Origin: Echinometra lucunter
Lineage: Eukaryota; Echinodermata; Echinoidea; Camarodonta; Echinometridae
DNA: 64,000 nt
NCBI GenBank assembly: GCA_029962745.1
Contig: CM057153.1
Coordinates: 36,995,662 to 37,059,661 of the forward strand
Reading direction: 5' to 3'
A model generated the notes under the pieces. That model had not been told where the DNA came from and searched no databases. It saw only the letters and a program-made list of their open reading frames with translations. Position numbers and translations under genes: made by a program. Of this stretch, positions 1-10,850 are shown one piece after another. Position 1 is the first letter of the stretch, and each line of letters opens with the position of its first letter.

Positions 1-235
1 CACCATCACCATCGCCGCCACCACCACCATCGCCGCCGCCACCACCACCACCACCATCATCACCACCACCACTACCACCTCCACCACCACCGCCTCCACC
101 ACCACTACCACCATCACCACCACCATCACCATCACCATCACCATCACCATCACCTCCACCACTTCCACCACCACTACCACCTCTACCACCACTACCACTT
201 CCACCACCACTACCATGAGAAACATTACCACCATT
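1..235. repeat. Imperfect CAC/CAT trinucleotide tract
   Basis: A long run of CAC, CAT and CCA triplets, interrupted by occasional CGC and TAC units, fills the left edge of the window. One frame would read mostly histidine, but nothing around it looks like an exon, so it is best called a degenerate trinucleotide microsatellite. It continues past the window edge. Confidence 0.9.
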
Positions 236-1014
236 ACCATGCTACCTCAGTCTCATACATGCCATCATTGCTGCTGCAACCATGACTAATACCACAATCA
301 AAATTGCAACCATCATCACCTCTACCGCATGCACTGCTACCTGTAGTACTCTTGCATCCCACTGCTAACTTCTTCTCATCCACCACTATCACCTCTCCAC
401 CGTTGCTCCTCTCTGTTACTAAAACAACTTCTAGTACTAGACACCTTCAACCAGTAGCTCAGTCAAATATACTGCAAATAGAATTTGCTATATGCACTTT
501 CGTATTTTAAATTAATTTACCACTTTGATAGTTTAACCTGCATAATTTTAACAGAAAGCTCAAGTTATAGCAATGAACACTTCAAAGCATGATTGTCTGA
601 AACAGAAGATGTTGCCAGCATGTTTTTCACAATTACCACTCCCTGACTTCTTTATAAATTACATGTACATCATCAGGCTCTACTGGTAATTCCGTAAAAT
701 GGATTCAGTATTGGAATTTGATAGAGCCAGAGTCCTGTCATTGATTCGCTTCCATGATAATTTTTCAATTTCTGGATGAATAAATAAAAATCGAAAAGCA
801 AGGTCTCTGAGGGAATGTCTAGAAATTGTCTCAACATGGTTTGATAGATTGGGTCTTATTAGCTTCTGAAGGTAATGGTATAAGCAGTGACCATGCCTTG
901 TATGCTCTTATCATGACCTGAACAGGTTATTGTAAGGACAGATACAAGTGAAAGGAATCAGGAATACTGCAGCTGAGATGCAGTGAGTAACAATTGTAAG
1001 AGCACATTGTCGCC

Positions 1015-1036
1015 GGGGGGGGGGGGGGGGGGGGGG
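1015..1036. repeat. Poly-G run (22 G)
   Basis: An uninterrupted G homopolymer. Its length in the assembly is likely unreliable. It could form G-quadruplex structures and is one of several G/C homopolymers in this window. Confidence 0.9.
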
Positions 1037-1208
1037 TGATATCTCCTGCCAGAATATTGACTTTTTGGTTTCATATTTCATTGGCCAGTGAGTAAGCAAA
1101 ATTATTTTTTCCTACAGCAAAATAACACTTTATCTTGTCCTAAAATATTCTAGTTAAGATAGGAAAATTTTAAAACAGCCTAGTGATAACTTAAAATTCT
1201 AAAATTTC

Positions 1209-1225
1209 GGGGGGGGGGGGGGGGG
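1209..1225. repeat. Poly-G run (17 G)
   Basis: An uninterrupted G homopolymer about 170 bases downstream of another one, in otherwise AT-rich DNA. Confidence 0.9.
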
Positions 1226-1643
1226 ATCGTAGTGGCTTGGTCCGCATCCCCCTGCCATGTAGTTTTATGCTTACATGAAATTGGAACTTGATATTGGTCA
1301 ATATAAAAAAATTTGTCCATTCTGTATGTATTGTTTATAATTTGACTTAATTTAAGAGGAACAAGCTACATGTCCCATCCACCCTGTCTCAGATACACCT
1401 GTTACCCATCTACTTCATCCATGTCACTGCACCCCAATAGAACTAACATCCTTCCTAAAACAGTCCTCATCCTGTTCTGCTGTCTTTGTATATTTACCAT
1501 GTTACAACTTCCTCTCACTTTTTTTCCTTTCACTTTCTTTTCCTCTCTCCTGTCTCTCTTTCAATTATTTTTCTTTCTATCTCTCCACTGTCTACCTGTT
1601 TGGCTAACTGTATCACTGTCTCTCTTCTCTTTCTATGTGTCCT

Positions 1644-2250
1644 TCCCAGGCCCCTAAAGCTCCGCCATTTTGTCCAGATCCATTAGAAGGCTGACCTAGC
1701 CATCCATCAATATTCATGATCAATAATGGATAATTCATTTTATAAGATGCTTCCAACTAGTAGCACTTTATTGTACGCGTTATGAAACATAAAACTGATC
1801 AGCTTACCGCATGCGCAGTTAATGCACAATAAATGCACTACAAATGTGCATTAAAACAAAGTGTCACAATAAAACTGTTACACGCAATAGATTAACCGGG
1901 CATGTTGGCTCAATGGATAGAGCGTCCGCCTCATGAACGGGAGGTCGTGGGTTCGATCCCCGGCCGAGTCATACCAAAGACTTACAAAAATGGGACCTTT
2001 TGCCTTCTAGCCAGGCGCTCGGCATTTTAGAATGGAGAAGGGTAATAATAACATATTATGTTATGCAGGGCCCGCTGGTAGAGCAGTTGAAAAACTGAAG
2101 TGGCTACCCTGGGTAAATAAGACGTTATTATTATTATTTATTATTATATGAATAATGCAACAGTGTTATCGATATCATGGCGATAATGGGTGCTTATCAG
2201 CCCCTTCAAATGATCCGAAAGAGGTGGGGCCTAATGCCATGTAATGATAT
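1644..2250 (+). mobile_element. MITE family A, copy 1 (interrupted by a SINE)
   Basis: The left end starts near AGGCCCCTAAAGCTCCGCC. The right end is ...GATCCGAAAGAGGTGGGGCCT. The two ends form an imperfect ~50-bp inverted repeat sharing AGGCCCC, GCC, GATC and GAAGG...ACCT blocks. A second, uninterrupted copy lies at 54621-54976 in the opposite orientation, which confirms the boundaries. The interior contains reiterated TGCGCATT-like motifs. A tRNA-derived SINE sits inside this copy. No transposase is encoded, so it is a non-autonomous DNA transposon. I cannot assign the superfamily because the target-site duplication is unclear. Confidence 0.75.
1893..2147 (+). mobile_element. tRNA-derived SINE with ATT tail, nested in MITE A
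   Basis: The head keeps RNA polymerase III promoter boxes: an A box (TGGCTCAATGG, about 1906-1916) and a B box (GGTTCGATCCC, 1950-1960) at normal tRNA spacing. The anticodon-arm region is recognisable, but the 5' and 3' acceptor strands do not pair and non-tRNA sequence follows directly, so this is a SINE and not a tRNA gene. The body is followed by an (ATT)n-like tail at about 2126-2147. The intact MITE A copy at 54621-54976 lacks this block, which places the insertion between AGAT and ATGAAT of that element. I see no clear target-site duplication. Confidence 0.8.
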
Positions 2251-4427
2251 CTGCGTGTGCTGCTTTTTGTCTAGTAAATTGATTATATGTCCACGGTCTT
2301 TCCTTTTCCTTATACTCTTTTTGATGTTATCCCCACCCCCTCTCTCTCACTCTCTCCCTCTCAATTTCAACATCTGTCTCTCTCTCTCTCTCTCTTTCTC
2401 CTACAAACTTGATTTTCACTTCTACTAGTACTTAGCGCTCACTTCAAAGGATCACACTGCTCTTCCTTGAACTACCTGTCTGATTGATTCTCCAGGGCTT
2501 TACCAGATCATCACTTGATGCACCTGTACTTTAGTTACATAAATGTGACCTACATCAGATCAGGTGGATTGGAGCTAGCTTTATGTTATAGGATGATGCT
2601 ACGATGCTCTAAGCCCAGTAGACCCTCTTGAACTTTATTTTTAGGGAAGTGAGTTTAGCAGTATGATCTGTTCTTTCCTCCAAAGCTGTAATTCTTGCTA
2701 GGCAAGATGATGTGTGAATGTGATGTGTTAGAATGTGTAGAATCTGGTAGCTTGTAAGCAGTAGACGGAACCATATGGAAATATGGTAATAACATGTTTG
2801 AAATTCTTTTACAGTAATTTGATTGCAAGAGAATTTCCATATGTGGTTTCACATTTTATGAATACATTTTGTTCAATCATGTTTTTGCACTGTAATGTCC
2901 CCAGGTATGATATAATATCAACCATCTCAAACATGCACTTTGTAAGAATGTAATAGGATGAATGCAGGGCTCCACAACAACTCTTTTGGTGGGAGATCCA
3001 GATTGAAATTCCTTGCTCTGAATATACTGAGCCTTTTATTGAAATTGTTCAGTTTGGGGGGGGGGGTGGCATAAATCCTGGGTGGCGTTTAGTGTTAAAA
3101 ACCCTGTAAAATGTGCCTAGGTAAATGCTCTTGTCATAAGTTTAAAGAGGACCCCTGAGAAATATTTTTTTCAAGGTAGTTTCGGCTGCTCCACCCTCCT
3201 CCCCAACCCTCAGAGTATTCAGTAGCCGAGATTGGCATTGTAGTTGGATCTTGTTATCCATTACCGACTCATTTGATGACCTTGACCCTGAAAAACATGA
3301 CATCTGGTGGACTTGAAACCATGAGATGAATTTGCCTGACTCTTGGGGGTTCTTGGGAACTTTGGACTACTTTTCCACCAGGTGTGTAAGGTGGAAGCCA
3401 GATGGAGTGAATCACCTTCATATCCTCAAGGTGTAGTTTAATGGGCTCGTCACACATCAGCATTGACGATTTATCACAATAAAATTGGTCTATGTAGATA
3501 ACTCATGGTGCTCACCAATTTATGCTACTAAACTTTCAATGCTGTTTTTCTCATGTCTAATCTACCTAGACAGATTCTGTGGTTATTATTATCATTATCA
3601 TCATCAATACTTTTTTGACATGTGACCAGCTCTGACTTGGACATAAAAAGCTAGTAATTGCTGTTTGGTTCATTTCCTATTTGTCCATTCTGAATTTGGG
3701 TGAGGAAATTTATACCATCAAGTCTCATTTTTCACTTGTCCATTCATCTAATTTTCATTATCACGTGTGGTCTGATTCCCACTTAACTACCAGTAAAATA
3801 TATTTGTCTTATACAAAACATGCTGGCAAGGGTCACATGAGAAATAGAATTTCAGTTTTTGCCAGAAAAGACTGATAATTACCATAAAAAACTTAAGATT
3901 ATAAAACAAAACAAAGTTTGCACTTTTTGAATTGCGTAAATGCATTCTGCTCACCCACTTGTGGAGGGGTTTCCTGCATATTTTGATAGCAATCTTGGGA
4001 ACATGGTGCAAACAACAGAATGTGTAGGAAGTTGTCTTCGTCATACCAACCCAACTCCTACATGTCTCAATCCCTGGGTGAGCATGCTGATTTTTAGGGT
4101 GAAACTAGTCAGAAAAGATGAAATAGTATCGATCCAGACATGTTATTCTATGGATTAGTATGGGGAGCAAATAGGATGTGACCCACTTTAGCTACATGGG
4201 TTCTCTCAGTTATGATGTCCAGAAAAAATGTATTAAGAGGCAGAGGGGCGTTAAGGGTGTTAAAACCATGCAAGTTTTGGCTCGTAGGAGGTGATATCCA
4301 ATTTTGATTCCATTATAGAGTGCAAATGTGATATTGATAAACATCAGTTATTTATTTATTTGCAGTGGTAAACATGTATTTGTTTGAAATGGAATTTGAT
4401 GTCATAAACATTCATTTATTTATTTGT

Positions 4428-4462
<35 letters not shown>

Positions 4463-4568
4463 TTTGAAGCAGTAAATATTCCATTGTAACTTAGTGTAAA
4501 TATGTGATATCTCATTTTTTTGTCATCTCATTTTTTCGTCATCATCAGAACTCAAGTCAAGTTTACCC
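2251..4568. other. Non-coding stretch with simple repeats
   Basis: No exon recognised. It holds a (CT)n tract near 2376-2400, a G run at about 3056-3067 and a (TTTA)n array near 4414-4464. The remainder is AT-rich sequence without an inverted repeat or tandem structure that I could see. Confidence 0.55.
4414..4464. repeat. (TTTA)n microsatellite
   Basis: About twelve nearly perfect TTTA units, with one TTTG variant near the left side. Confidence 0.9.
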
Positions 4569-4933
4569 TTAAGGTGCTTTCACACATGATGCGAGAGTGT
4601 GGTAATACGCTGTGTCACCACACTTTTTTGTCTACAAGCCTATGGGGTGTAGGGTGACAAAAAAATGTCGCCAAGGCAGGACACACTTTTTTTGCTGCCT
4701 AGAAACACAAAAAATGCGCACCAATCAAATTTCTAAAAAGTTGGCGCAAAAATTGTTGCCATTAGATTGCTTGAGCAAGTTTTGACAATATGCTCTCTTA
4801 TTGAGAGTTGACGCGTTAATGCACGTTGATTAGCATATGTGGTGACACAAAGTCCCACCATGTGTGAAGACGAAACAGTGTGGTGCCACAGTGTGTTACC
4901 ACACTGTTGTATCATGTGTGAAAGCACCTTTAA
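4569..4933. mobile_element. TTAA-flanked MITE with ~65-bp inverted ends
   Basis: TTAA at 4569-4572 and again at 4930-4933 brackets an element. Its left end is GGTGCTTTCACACATGAT and its right end is the inverse of AGGTGCTTTCACACATGAT. Similarity continues inward through GTGTGGTAA...CTGTG..CACCACAC on both arms. TTAA duplication is typical of piggyBac-type insertion, but the tips do not obviously match piggyBac and there is a one-base asymmetry. No coding capacity. Confidence 0.75.
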
Positions 4934-5988
4934 TATGTCAGTGGAACCAGCATGATCCAAGTCCCAGTTTCCGAGTCCAATCAGATAACAGCTTTCTTGT
5001 CTTTAGTACGGACCTGGACTCTTTTCACTCTTTAGCTAGGCATCGGTCTTCTTACATGTACCAGTAATATTCTTTTGACATTGTAGCTTCTGACAAATTA
5101 TAAACACTCTTGGTGCCTTTGTGTTGTGTCTAAACTCCAAAGACTATTGATGATCCAGTTTAAGGGGAAGATGACAAGTATATGATTTATGTGTTTATGG
5201 GTGTGAGGGCAAGAAGGGATCAGTGACCTCACCTCAGTAATATGAGAATAATAACAATCTCAGCAATAACTTCTACACCCACACGGACATTGGAAATCAG
5301 TTCATCTTATTTTAAGAAAATATTTAATCAAGTTTAAGTGCACTTATGACTTTGTTTTGTAATTCAAAAAAGAGAAACAAGTCTGTTATTTGAAATTCTA
5401 GAAAAGTGGTCTTAATGTGCAGGTTCCTTTGATATTTGTTTTGATGAGAAATGCTGTTCTGCAATAGGAAGTATTTTCATAGACATGTGGTTTTTCTATA
5501 CAGATTGTTCCTCCTGCAGGATTTACTTTAGTTCTGTATTTGAATTCAATTCAGATTATGTTATGAAAACTGAAAACACTAAGCAGCATTGTTATAAGCC
5601 CCCCTCTCTCTTTCTTTTGTTCCAACTTTGTCTGTTTATGTGCTGGCATTTTTGTGTCACTGTCAGTTCTCACTACTCCACAGCTATTTCATACGATTAT
5701 TTACAAAGTATGCATATGTATCTGTGTGCATACTGACATGTCTTCCTGTCTCATTCTCTTACGGACCCTCTAAATTGATATCCTCAACCTCCTGCCCATT
5801 CTCTTCTCTCTCTTTATCTCCACCCTTTTCATCTTGGGTATGATGTGAATTAGTTTGCATTGTTTTTGACATAATGACTTGCTCTTGAGGTTAGAGTACT
5901 TTGTAGATACATGTGTGCTTATGCAATGAATGTAAGTAGTTTGGTACAATTATCTTTCTTTCACTGTGGAGTATTCATACCCCAATAC
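4934..5988. other. Non-coding stretch, nothing recognised
   Basis: AT-rich sequence with a T/C-rich patch around 5600-5850. No exon, repeat unit or inverted repeat that I can support. Confidence 0.5.
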
Positions 5989-6260
5989 TATTGTGGCCCT
6001 GAAGTATGCTTAACAACAGGTCATGTGCACCGTGAACTTTGCGTCCCAATCACGAAATCCGCAACCCAGGATGTGAACTTTTCGTCCCAGTTGCGAAATT
6101 CGCAACACTGGACGTGAACTTTGCATCCCAGTCACAAAATTTGCGAACACTGGACGCAAACTCATTCGGGGCTCGGGAATTTCGCAACTGGGATGCAAAG
6201 TTGGCTGCGAAATTCACGTCGCTCATGACCTGTTGTTGAGCATACTTGAGGGCTACCATA
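5989..6260. mobile_element. TA-flanked MITE family B, copy 1, with internal 41-bp tandem repeat
   Basis: TA at both ends brackets ~50-bp inverted repeats: TTGTGGCCCTGAAGTATGCT on the left against the inverse of TGGTAGCCCTCAAGTATGCT on the right, both running into ACAACAGGTCATG. A related, right-truncated copy lies at 22305-22523. The interior holds three tandem 41-bp units starting at 6032, 6073 and 6114. TA flanks suggest Tc1/mariner-type mobilisation. This is inference. Confidence 0.75.
6032..6155. repeat. 41-bp tandem repeat, 3 units, inside MITE B
   Basis: Units beginning GTGAACTTTGCGTCCCA, GTGAACTTTTCGTCCCA and GTGAACTTTGCATCCCA start at 6032, 6073 and 6114. Each ends in a GCAAC..AGGAT or GCGAACACTGGAC-like segment. 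An inverted version of the same motif appears near the right terminal repeat. Confidence 0.8.
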
Positions 6261-7852
6261 GGTTGAGGAAAATGATTTTCAAATGAAAGCATTGCAGCCT
6301 TGGTGGAATTCTAGTGGTCTCACTTGAGTAGTGAGGTTGATGATATGTTCTCAACTATTGGTGATTAAAGTTCCCAAGTTGGATGCCTTCACCAAACATA
6401 CGAATAGCCCATAAGTTATACAATTGATGTGTATGATTTTTGGTACGATTTTCAATATGATTTTGCTGTATGTGTACTTATGACAAACTTTCATTGATGT
6501 GAAAAGGTCGGAAGATCATTGCTCACTGGTAATCAATGCCTGAATGTTTGGTATCTAAGGTCTTTGTTTCATGAACCTGACATATTGAAGACAAGTGAAG
6601 CTCTGGGATTCAGCTGCTAGACAAGGTCATGATGATACCTCCTGGGAGATCAGTGAGAGAAAGAGCTCTAGAACAGGTAGAGGGAGGAGGTAGAGGGAGA
6701 TGGAGACAGAAAGAGAGAGAGAGAGGGGGGAGAGCAGGGGGAAGCAAGAGAGGCAAGCAGGAAGGCAGGGAGGCAGGAAAGGGGGCAGGGAGAGGGGGAG
6801 AGAGGAGAGGGAAGAGAGGGGAGGAAGAGATGGAAGGAGGAAGGGAGTGAGGAAGGGAGGGGGCGTTGTTGCTAAGAGAAAGAAACAAAAGAAAGCATTG
6901 TAGAGGGAGGGAGAGAGAGAGAGAGAGAGTGAGTGAGTGAGAGATAGCTATACATAAACATACATTCTTTATCAGCAATGGAGGATGAGAGGAGGAGCTA
7001 AAAGAGAGAAAGAGAAATATATGAATGATGGGGAAGTTTTGGAGGAAGAAATGGTGAAAGAAATGAAAAGAATTTGTAGACATTCATCATTAGAACAAGT
7101 GGGAGGAGAGAGTAAAAGAGAGACTCTTACATACATAAAAAAAAAGGAGCAGGAGAGAAGAGAAGAAAGGATCAAAACTTGGTAGGGGTAGGAGGAGGAA
7201 ATTGAAACCCCAATCCCAACCTCCAAGTTTATTACCACCGTGGGATACTTTCCCCTCCTCCACAATGTTTGCCATATTTTGCAGCTTTTATGTCTGTAAT
7301 AAAATACTTATAGCATTTTTTTTTAATGATACCATTCTTCTTCTTATGTTTCCATTCCAAATTGAATAGAATGATAGCCGTTCTTTCACAAAGATTGATG
7401 CAGTGGTACAACCTTTTGTAATTTCGTCTGTAGAGAGTTAAAAGAGTATAAACTGTATGAGCTTAACCCCTTTCCAGCTGTCATGAGACACTTGTTCCAC
7501 TTTATTTTTTTTTCTTTCTTAATGTTATTGGAAACTGAAATAGAACTTATGCTCTGGTTATTTACTTTGACTTCCATCCAACTCATTTTTGCTACACATC
7601 TTTCTAAAGAACATGTTCACTGGTATATGAATTATGCGACTGGCCATATTCTGTCACTGGTGGGTTGAAGAAATAAATAATGGCATTTGGTACAGTGACC
7701 GTATTTGCATTAAAGCAATATATCTCAATATTTTTAAAGAAAAGAAACAAAATTCTCATAGGATCAAACGGAAAATACTTTTAAAAATGAGTAGTGGCAA
7801 GAAATAACATCCACCATTTGATTTAGGAGAAAATGTATTTTGCTGAGTAGTT
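6261..7852. other. Non-coding stretch containing a purine-rich tract
   Basis: The main landmark is the A/G-rich region at 6675-6955, described separately. Long open frames across it on both strands are low-complexity artefacts. No exon recognised in the rest. Confidence 0.6.
6675..6955. repeat. Long polypurine (GA-rich) tract
   Basis: About 280 bases of almost pure A/G with GAGA, GGGA and GAAG motifs, ending in (GA)n and GTGA repeats. Long homopurine runs with mirror symmetry can form intramolecular triplex DNA and tend to be length-polymorphic. Confidence 0.85.
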
Positions 7853-8941
7853 ATGCCCGTTTACATTTGGTCTTTGATCACCGTAGGGTGACTGTAAACT
7901 GATCGTATTACTCTAATCGCATGATTTCTATGGGGTGGCATACAACGATTGTACATTTTTCGTACGGATTCACAGTCTCCGTAGCCTCTACGATTTTGTT
8001 TAGAACAGAGTTATAAAAATTTTCCAAAATCGTAAGATCGTATGATATCCTTACGATCATCGCACAGCTATTGCAGGGTTCTTGCACGCTTTTCTCTTGA
8101 TAGCCGTAATATCGAGCGGTCATCGCACGACAACCGCAGGGTCTCCTTACCATTGCTGTATGACTGCCTTGGGGTGATGATTTTTTTTCAGATAGGTATT
8201 GGCCATCTTCAGAAGTATTGGATCTTTCCGTTTTCACCACCGATGAAGTAGAGATGCCGTTCATAAATGTTGGTCAAAAAATGACCGATTTTTGACCAAC
8301 GTTGGTACTCTGTTGAACATACGAAACAGTTGTTCAAAAATTTTGTCCAACAGATTTTCAACATTTCGACCATTAGTTGGTCAAAATCAAGAATTTGCCC
8401 AATTGTTAAGCTTAACTTGACCAACAAATTAATAAAACACTTTGCCCAACAAATATAAGAAGAAATGCCCAACTTTTTTGCAGTGTACATTTATTTCTAT
8501 AATTTGTGGGGCTAGGCTAAACGTTATGTCTGTGTTATGAAATCAAGAGCAAAAGTGCTGTATATAGAAAGAGCCCCTTTTGGGGCTTTGGAGCTCAAAC
8601 ATATATATAGATACCATCACCTTGCGGTCTTGGCACAGCCTCTGTACGGGAATCGCACGATCTCTGTACGATTTCCGTGAATATGTTACTGTAACCACGC
8701 AGAAATCACACGATCTCTGTACAACCCGCATACAATCTCTGTACGATCTCCGTACAGCCTCTGTACGGCTTTGTCTCTTGCCCCTCTACGATGCCCAATA
8801 CATGAAATCGCACGATGACCGTAAATAATGTAAACATAAAAATCGTAGCCCGTAGCCACCTACAATGCCCCCCAAATCGCAAGGAAAATCGGAGACTAAT
8901 CCATTGTACAATGACCGTAGCAAATATAAACTAGGCATTAT
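7853..8941. mobile_element. MITE family C, copy 1 (long, with internal insertion)
   Basis: The left tip ATGCCCGTTTACATTTGG and the right tip (inverse of ATGCCTAGTTTATATTTG) form a terminal inverted repeat. A second family member at 21299-21804 has the same tips. The interior is full of CGTACGAT, TCTGTACG and ATCGCACGA motifs on both halves. The centre (about 8255-8490) is occupied by a different element with GTTGGTCAAAA motifs. No transposase frame. Confidence 0.7.
8266..8490. mobile_element. GTTGGTCAAAA-type MITE (family D), truncated, nested in MITE C
   Basis: GTTGGTCAAAA motifs occur several times in both orientations. The right end reads CCCAACTTTTTTGCAGTGTA, the inverse of the tip type seen at 52801 (TACACTCTCAGAAAAGTTGG). 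A matching left tip is missing, so the left end appears truncated. It lies in the middle of MITE C and therefore probably inserted into it. Confidence 0.55.
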
Positions 8942-10490
8942 TATGCTTTTTTATTGAATGAAATTTTCAGCTAAATATTACAAATCACTTAAATCCAATG
9001 TTCTCATGGACAGTGAAATAACTTTAACGTTCTTGATTATAAATATCAGGCATACAATGTCATGAAGGAGTGACACCCAGTTCCCATGGACAGTAGATTA
9101 ACTTGAAAATTCTTGATTACGAATACCGTATACAGCATCCTGAATTTGTGAATCAGAATGTTAAAAGGTGCTAGTGAAACTTCATTTCTGTTACATTTTA
9201 ACTGCTGCATAATGGTTTCAAACATCTCACAATTCTTCCCATCATGTAAGCCCATGTTTTAGATAGTATCTTAAAAGAATTTGGTATCAATACAGGGTTC
9301 AGCAGACAACAGATGGTTCTTAGGCTTGGTTTCTATGTCCATTTGGACTGGAAGTTATCCATTGATTGCCTCAAATCAACCATGACGTCTGGATGACAAG
9401 CAATCTCTTCAACCCTCCCTCATCAATTTAGATGGTGTCTGGATTGCTTAGAGATTGGTCACTATTGACAACGGATACCAGTCTTTGGAAGAGAACTTAG
9501 AAGGATGGAGGAGGGAGGGAGGGGGTATAGAGTTGACTATATGGAATTAAAGGATGCCTGTAGCAATGCTTTATGATGAAAATGTTGTAAACTTTTGTGC
9601 TTCTATACTTCATAAATTAGAGGCAAAGTTTGGTTTCACTTGGCTACCAAAATTTCTTAGAAGAAAGGATGGGAGAGTGGGGAAGTGGATAAGCACAACC
9701 TCTTCAACCCTCCTGTTAAAGTGGTGCATGAAAAGATCAGAGATCAGTCAAATGTAATTTCAGTTTGGCTCACAGCAAATAATACATGACACTATTAATG
9801 TGAATAATGTGTGAAAAATACATTTCCAGAGATCCTGCATTATTTTGTATAATACTGTCACTGAAATCTGGAAAGTTCTAGTGGATTCCCTTTAAAATGG
9901 CCTTTGTTTCGGTCAAAGCCATGTTATTGCCCGAGGGTCCACTTTACAGAAAACTGGAGACTGTGAGAGAATAAGAGAGGCAAAAATGGGGAGCTAGGAG
10001 AACAAATGTAACTTGTAAAACTTCATCTGTTTCAATTTGTTGTGATTTAGTTAAGAAATAAAAATTGAGCAATTTTCATTTCCTTCAGGTCAAATTCATT
10101 CCCAATGAAAGCCAGATGATGTGAATTACTCTGGTCTTGGGAAAGTTTAAAATCTTTAAAGTTATAGAAAAAGAACGATGTAGGCCTAGGTCATATTCTC
10201 CCAGAGATTAGTAGGAAGTTGTTTAACCTTTGAACCTGCTTAATAGTTTTGCATTTATTCTTTTAGAATTTTTAGACCTTCTTTAAGAAATTACTAACTA
10301 TTAATGATGCAACACGGCCATAATTTGGTAAAACCATGTATCGCACATTTTGGCATTTTTTAGATGTTTAACGTTTTAGATTGATTAATATGTGCTCTTT
10401 CATCTGTCAAAATTTTGACTTTTAACTCGATTTGGTTTTTTAATTATTCAAACCTAAATTTTTACCAATTTCTCATTTTTGCTCAAAATG
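8942..10490. other. Non-coding stretch, nothing recognised
   Basis: AT-rich sequence with no supported exon. Several short open frames are within chance expectation. Confidence 0.5.
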
Positions 10491-10850
10491 ATGTGGTAAA
10501 ACCACGTATCCCTGTTCTCGGAGATACGTTGTTTTACGTCATTAGATTTGCTAGCCGCCCTGCGCTGCAACAATTCGAGCACTAATTCATTTAAGCCACG
10601 TATCTCATCGACTTGCGTTGTTTTGCCAAATTAGTGCGTGGATGCAAAGAACGCGCTCATGGACATACACTGTTTTACCAAATTAGCATGTGGATGCAAA
10701 GAACACGCACATCAACTAATGTTGTTTTTACCAAATTATTGCATGGATGCGAAGAACGCACTCATTGACCTACGTTGTTTTACCATATTAGCGTGGATTA
10801 GTATGGCAGAGAGTTTGTTGGTAAAACAACGTACATTGTATCTCGACAAA
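10491..10850. repeat. GTAAAAC/GTTTTAC-motif region with 53-bp tandem repeat
   Basis: Units starting GTTGTTTTRCCAAATTAG and running through GTGGATGCAAAGAACGCGC recur about every 53 bases over 10612-10801, about 3.5 copies. Flanking DNA carries the same words inverted: GGTAAAACCACGTATC near 10495 and GGTAAAACAACGTAC near 10822. The whole block is therefore bracketed by inverted motifs. This may be a transposon with a tandemly repeated interior. The periodic open frame across it is a by-product. Confidence 0.7.

Larger units (their letters stand above)
236..1643. other. Non-coding stretch with two poly-G runs and a pyrimidine-rich patch
   Basis: No exon is recognisable here. Contents are AT-rich unique-looking sequence, a 22-base G run (1015-1036), a 17-base G run (1209-1225) and a T/C-rich patch around 1490-1640. 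Small open frames in the pyrimidine patch are composition artefacts. Confidence 0.6.

Noticed and set aside
1893..1975. tRNA gene (Met-like anticodon region)
   Set aside because: A and B boxes are present, but the acceptor ends do not pair and the sequence runs on into a SINE body and ATT tail.
6610..7083. 157-codon open frame on the - strand
   Set aside because: It is the complement of the purine-rich tract, and its Ser/Leu/Pro-rich translation is low-complexity. The opposite strand is equally open.
10612..10801. CRISPR-like array
   Set aside because: The 53-bp units are contiguous, degenerate tandem repeats without unique spacers, in an animal genome.
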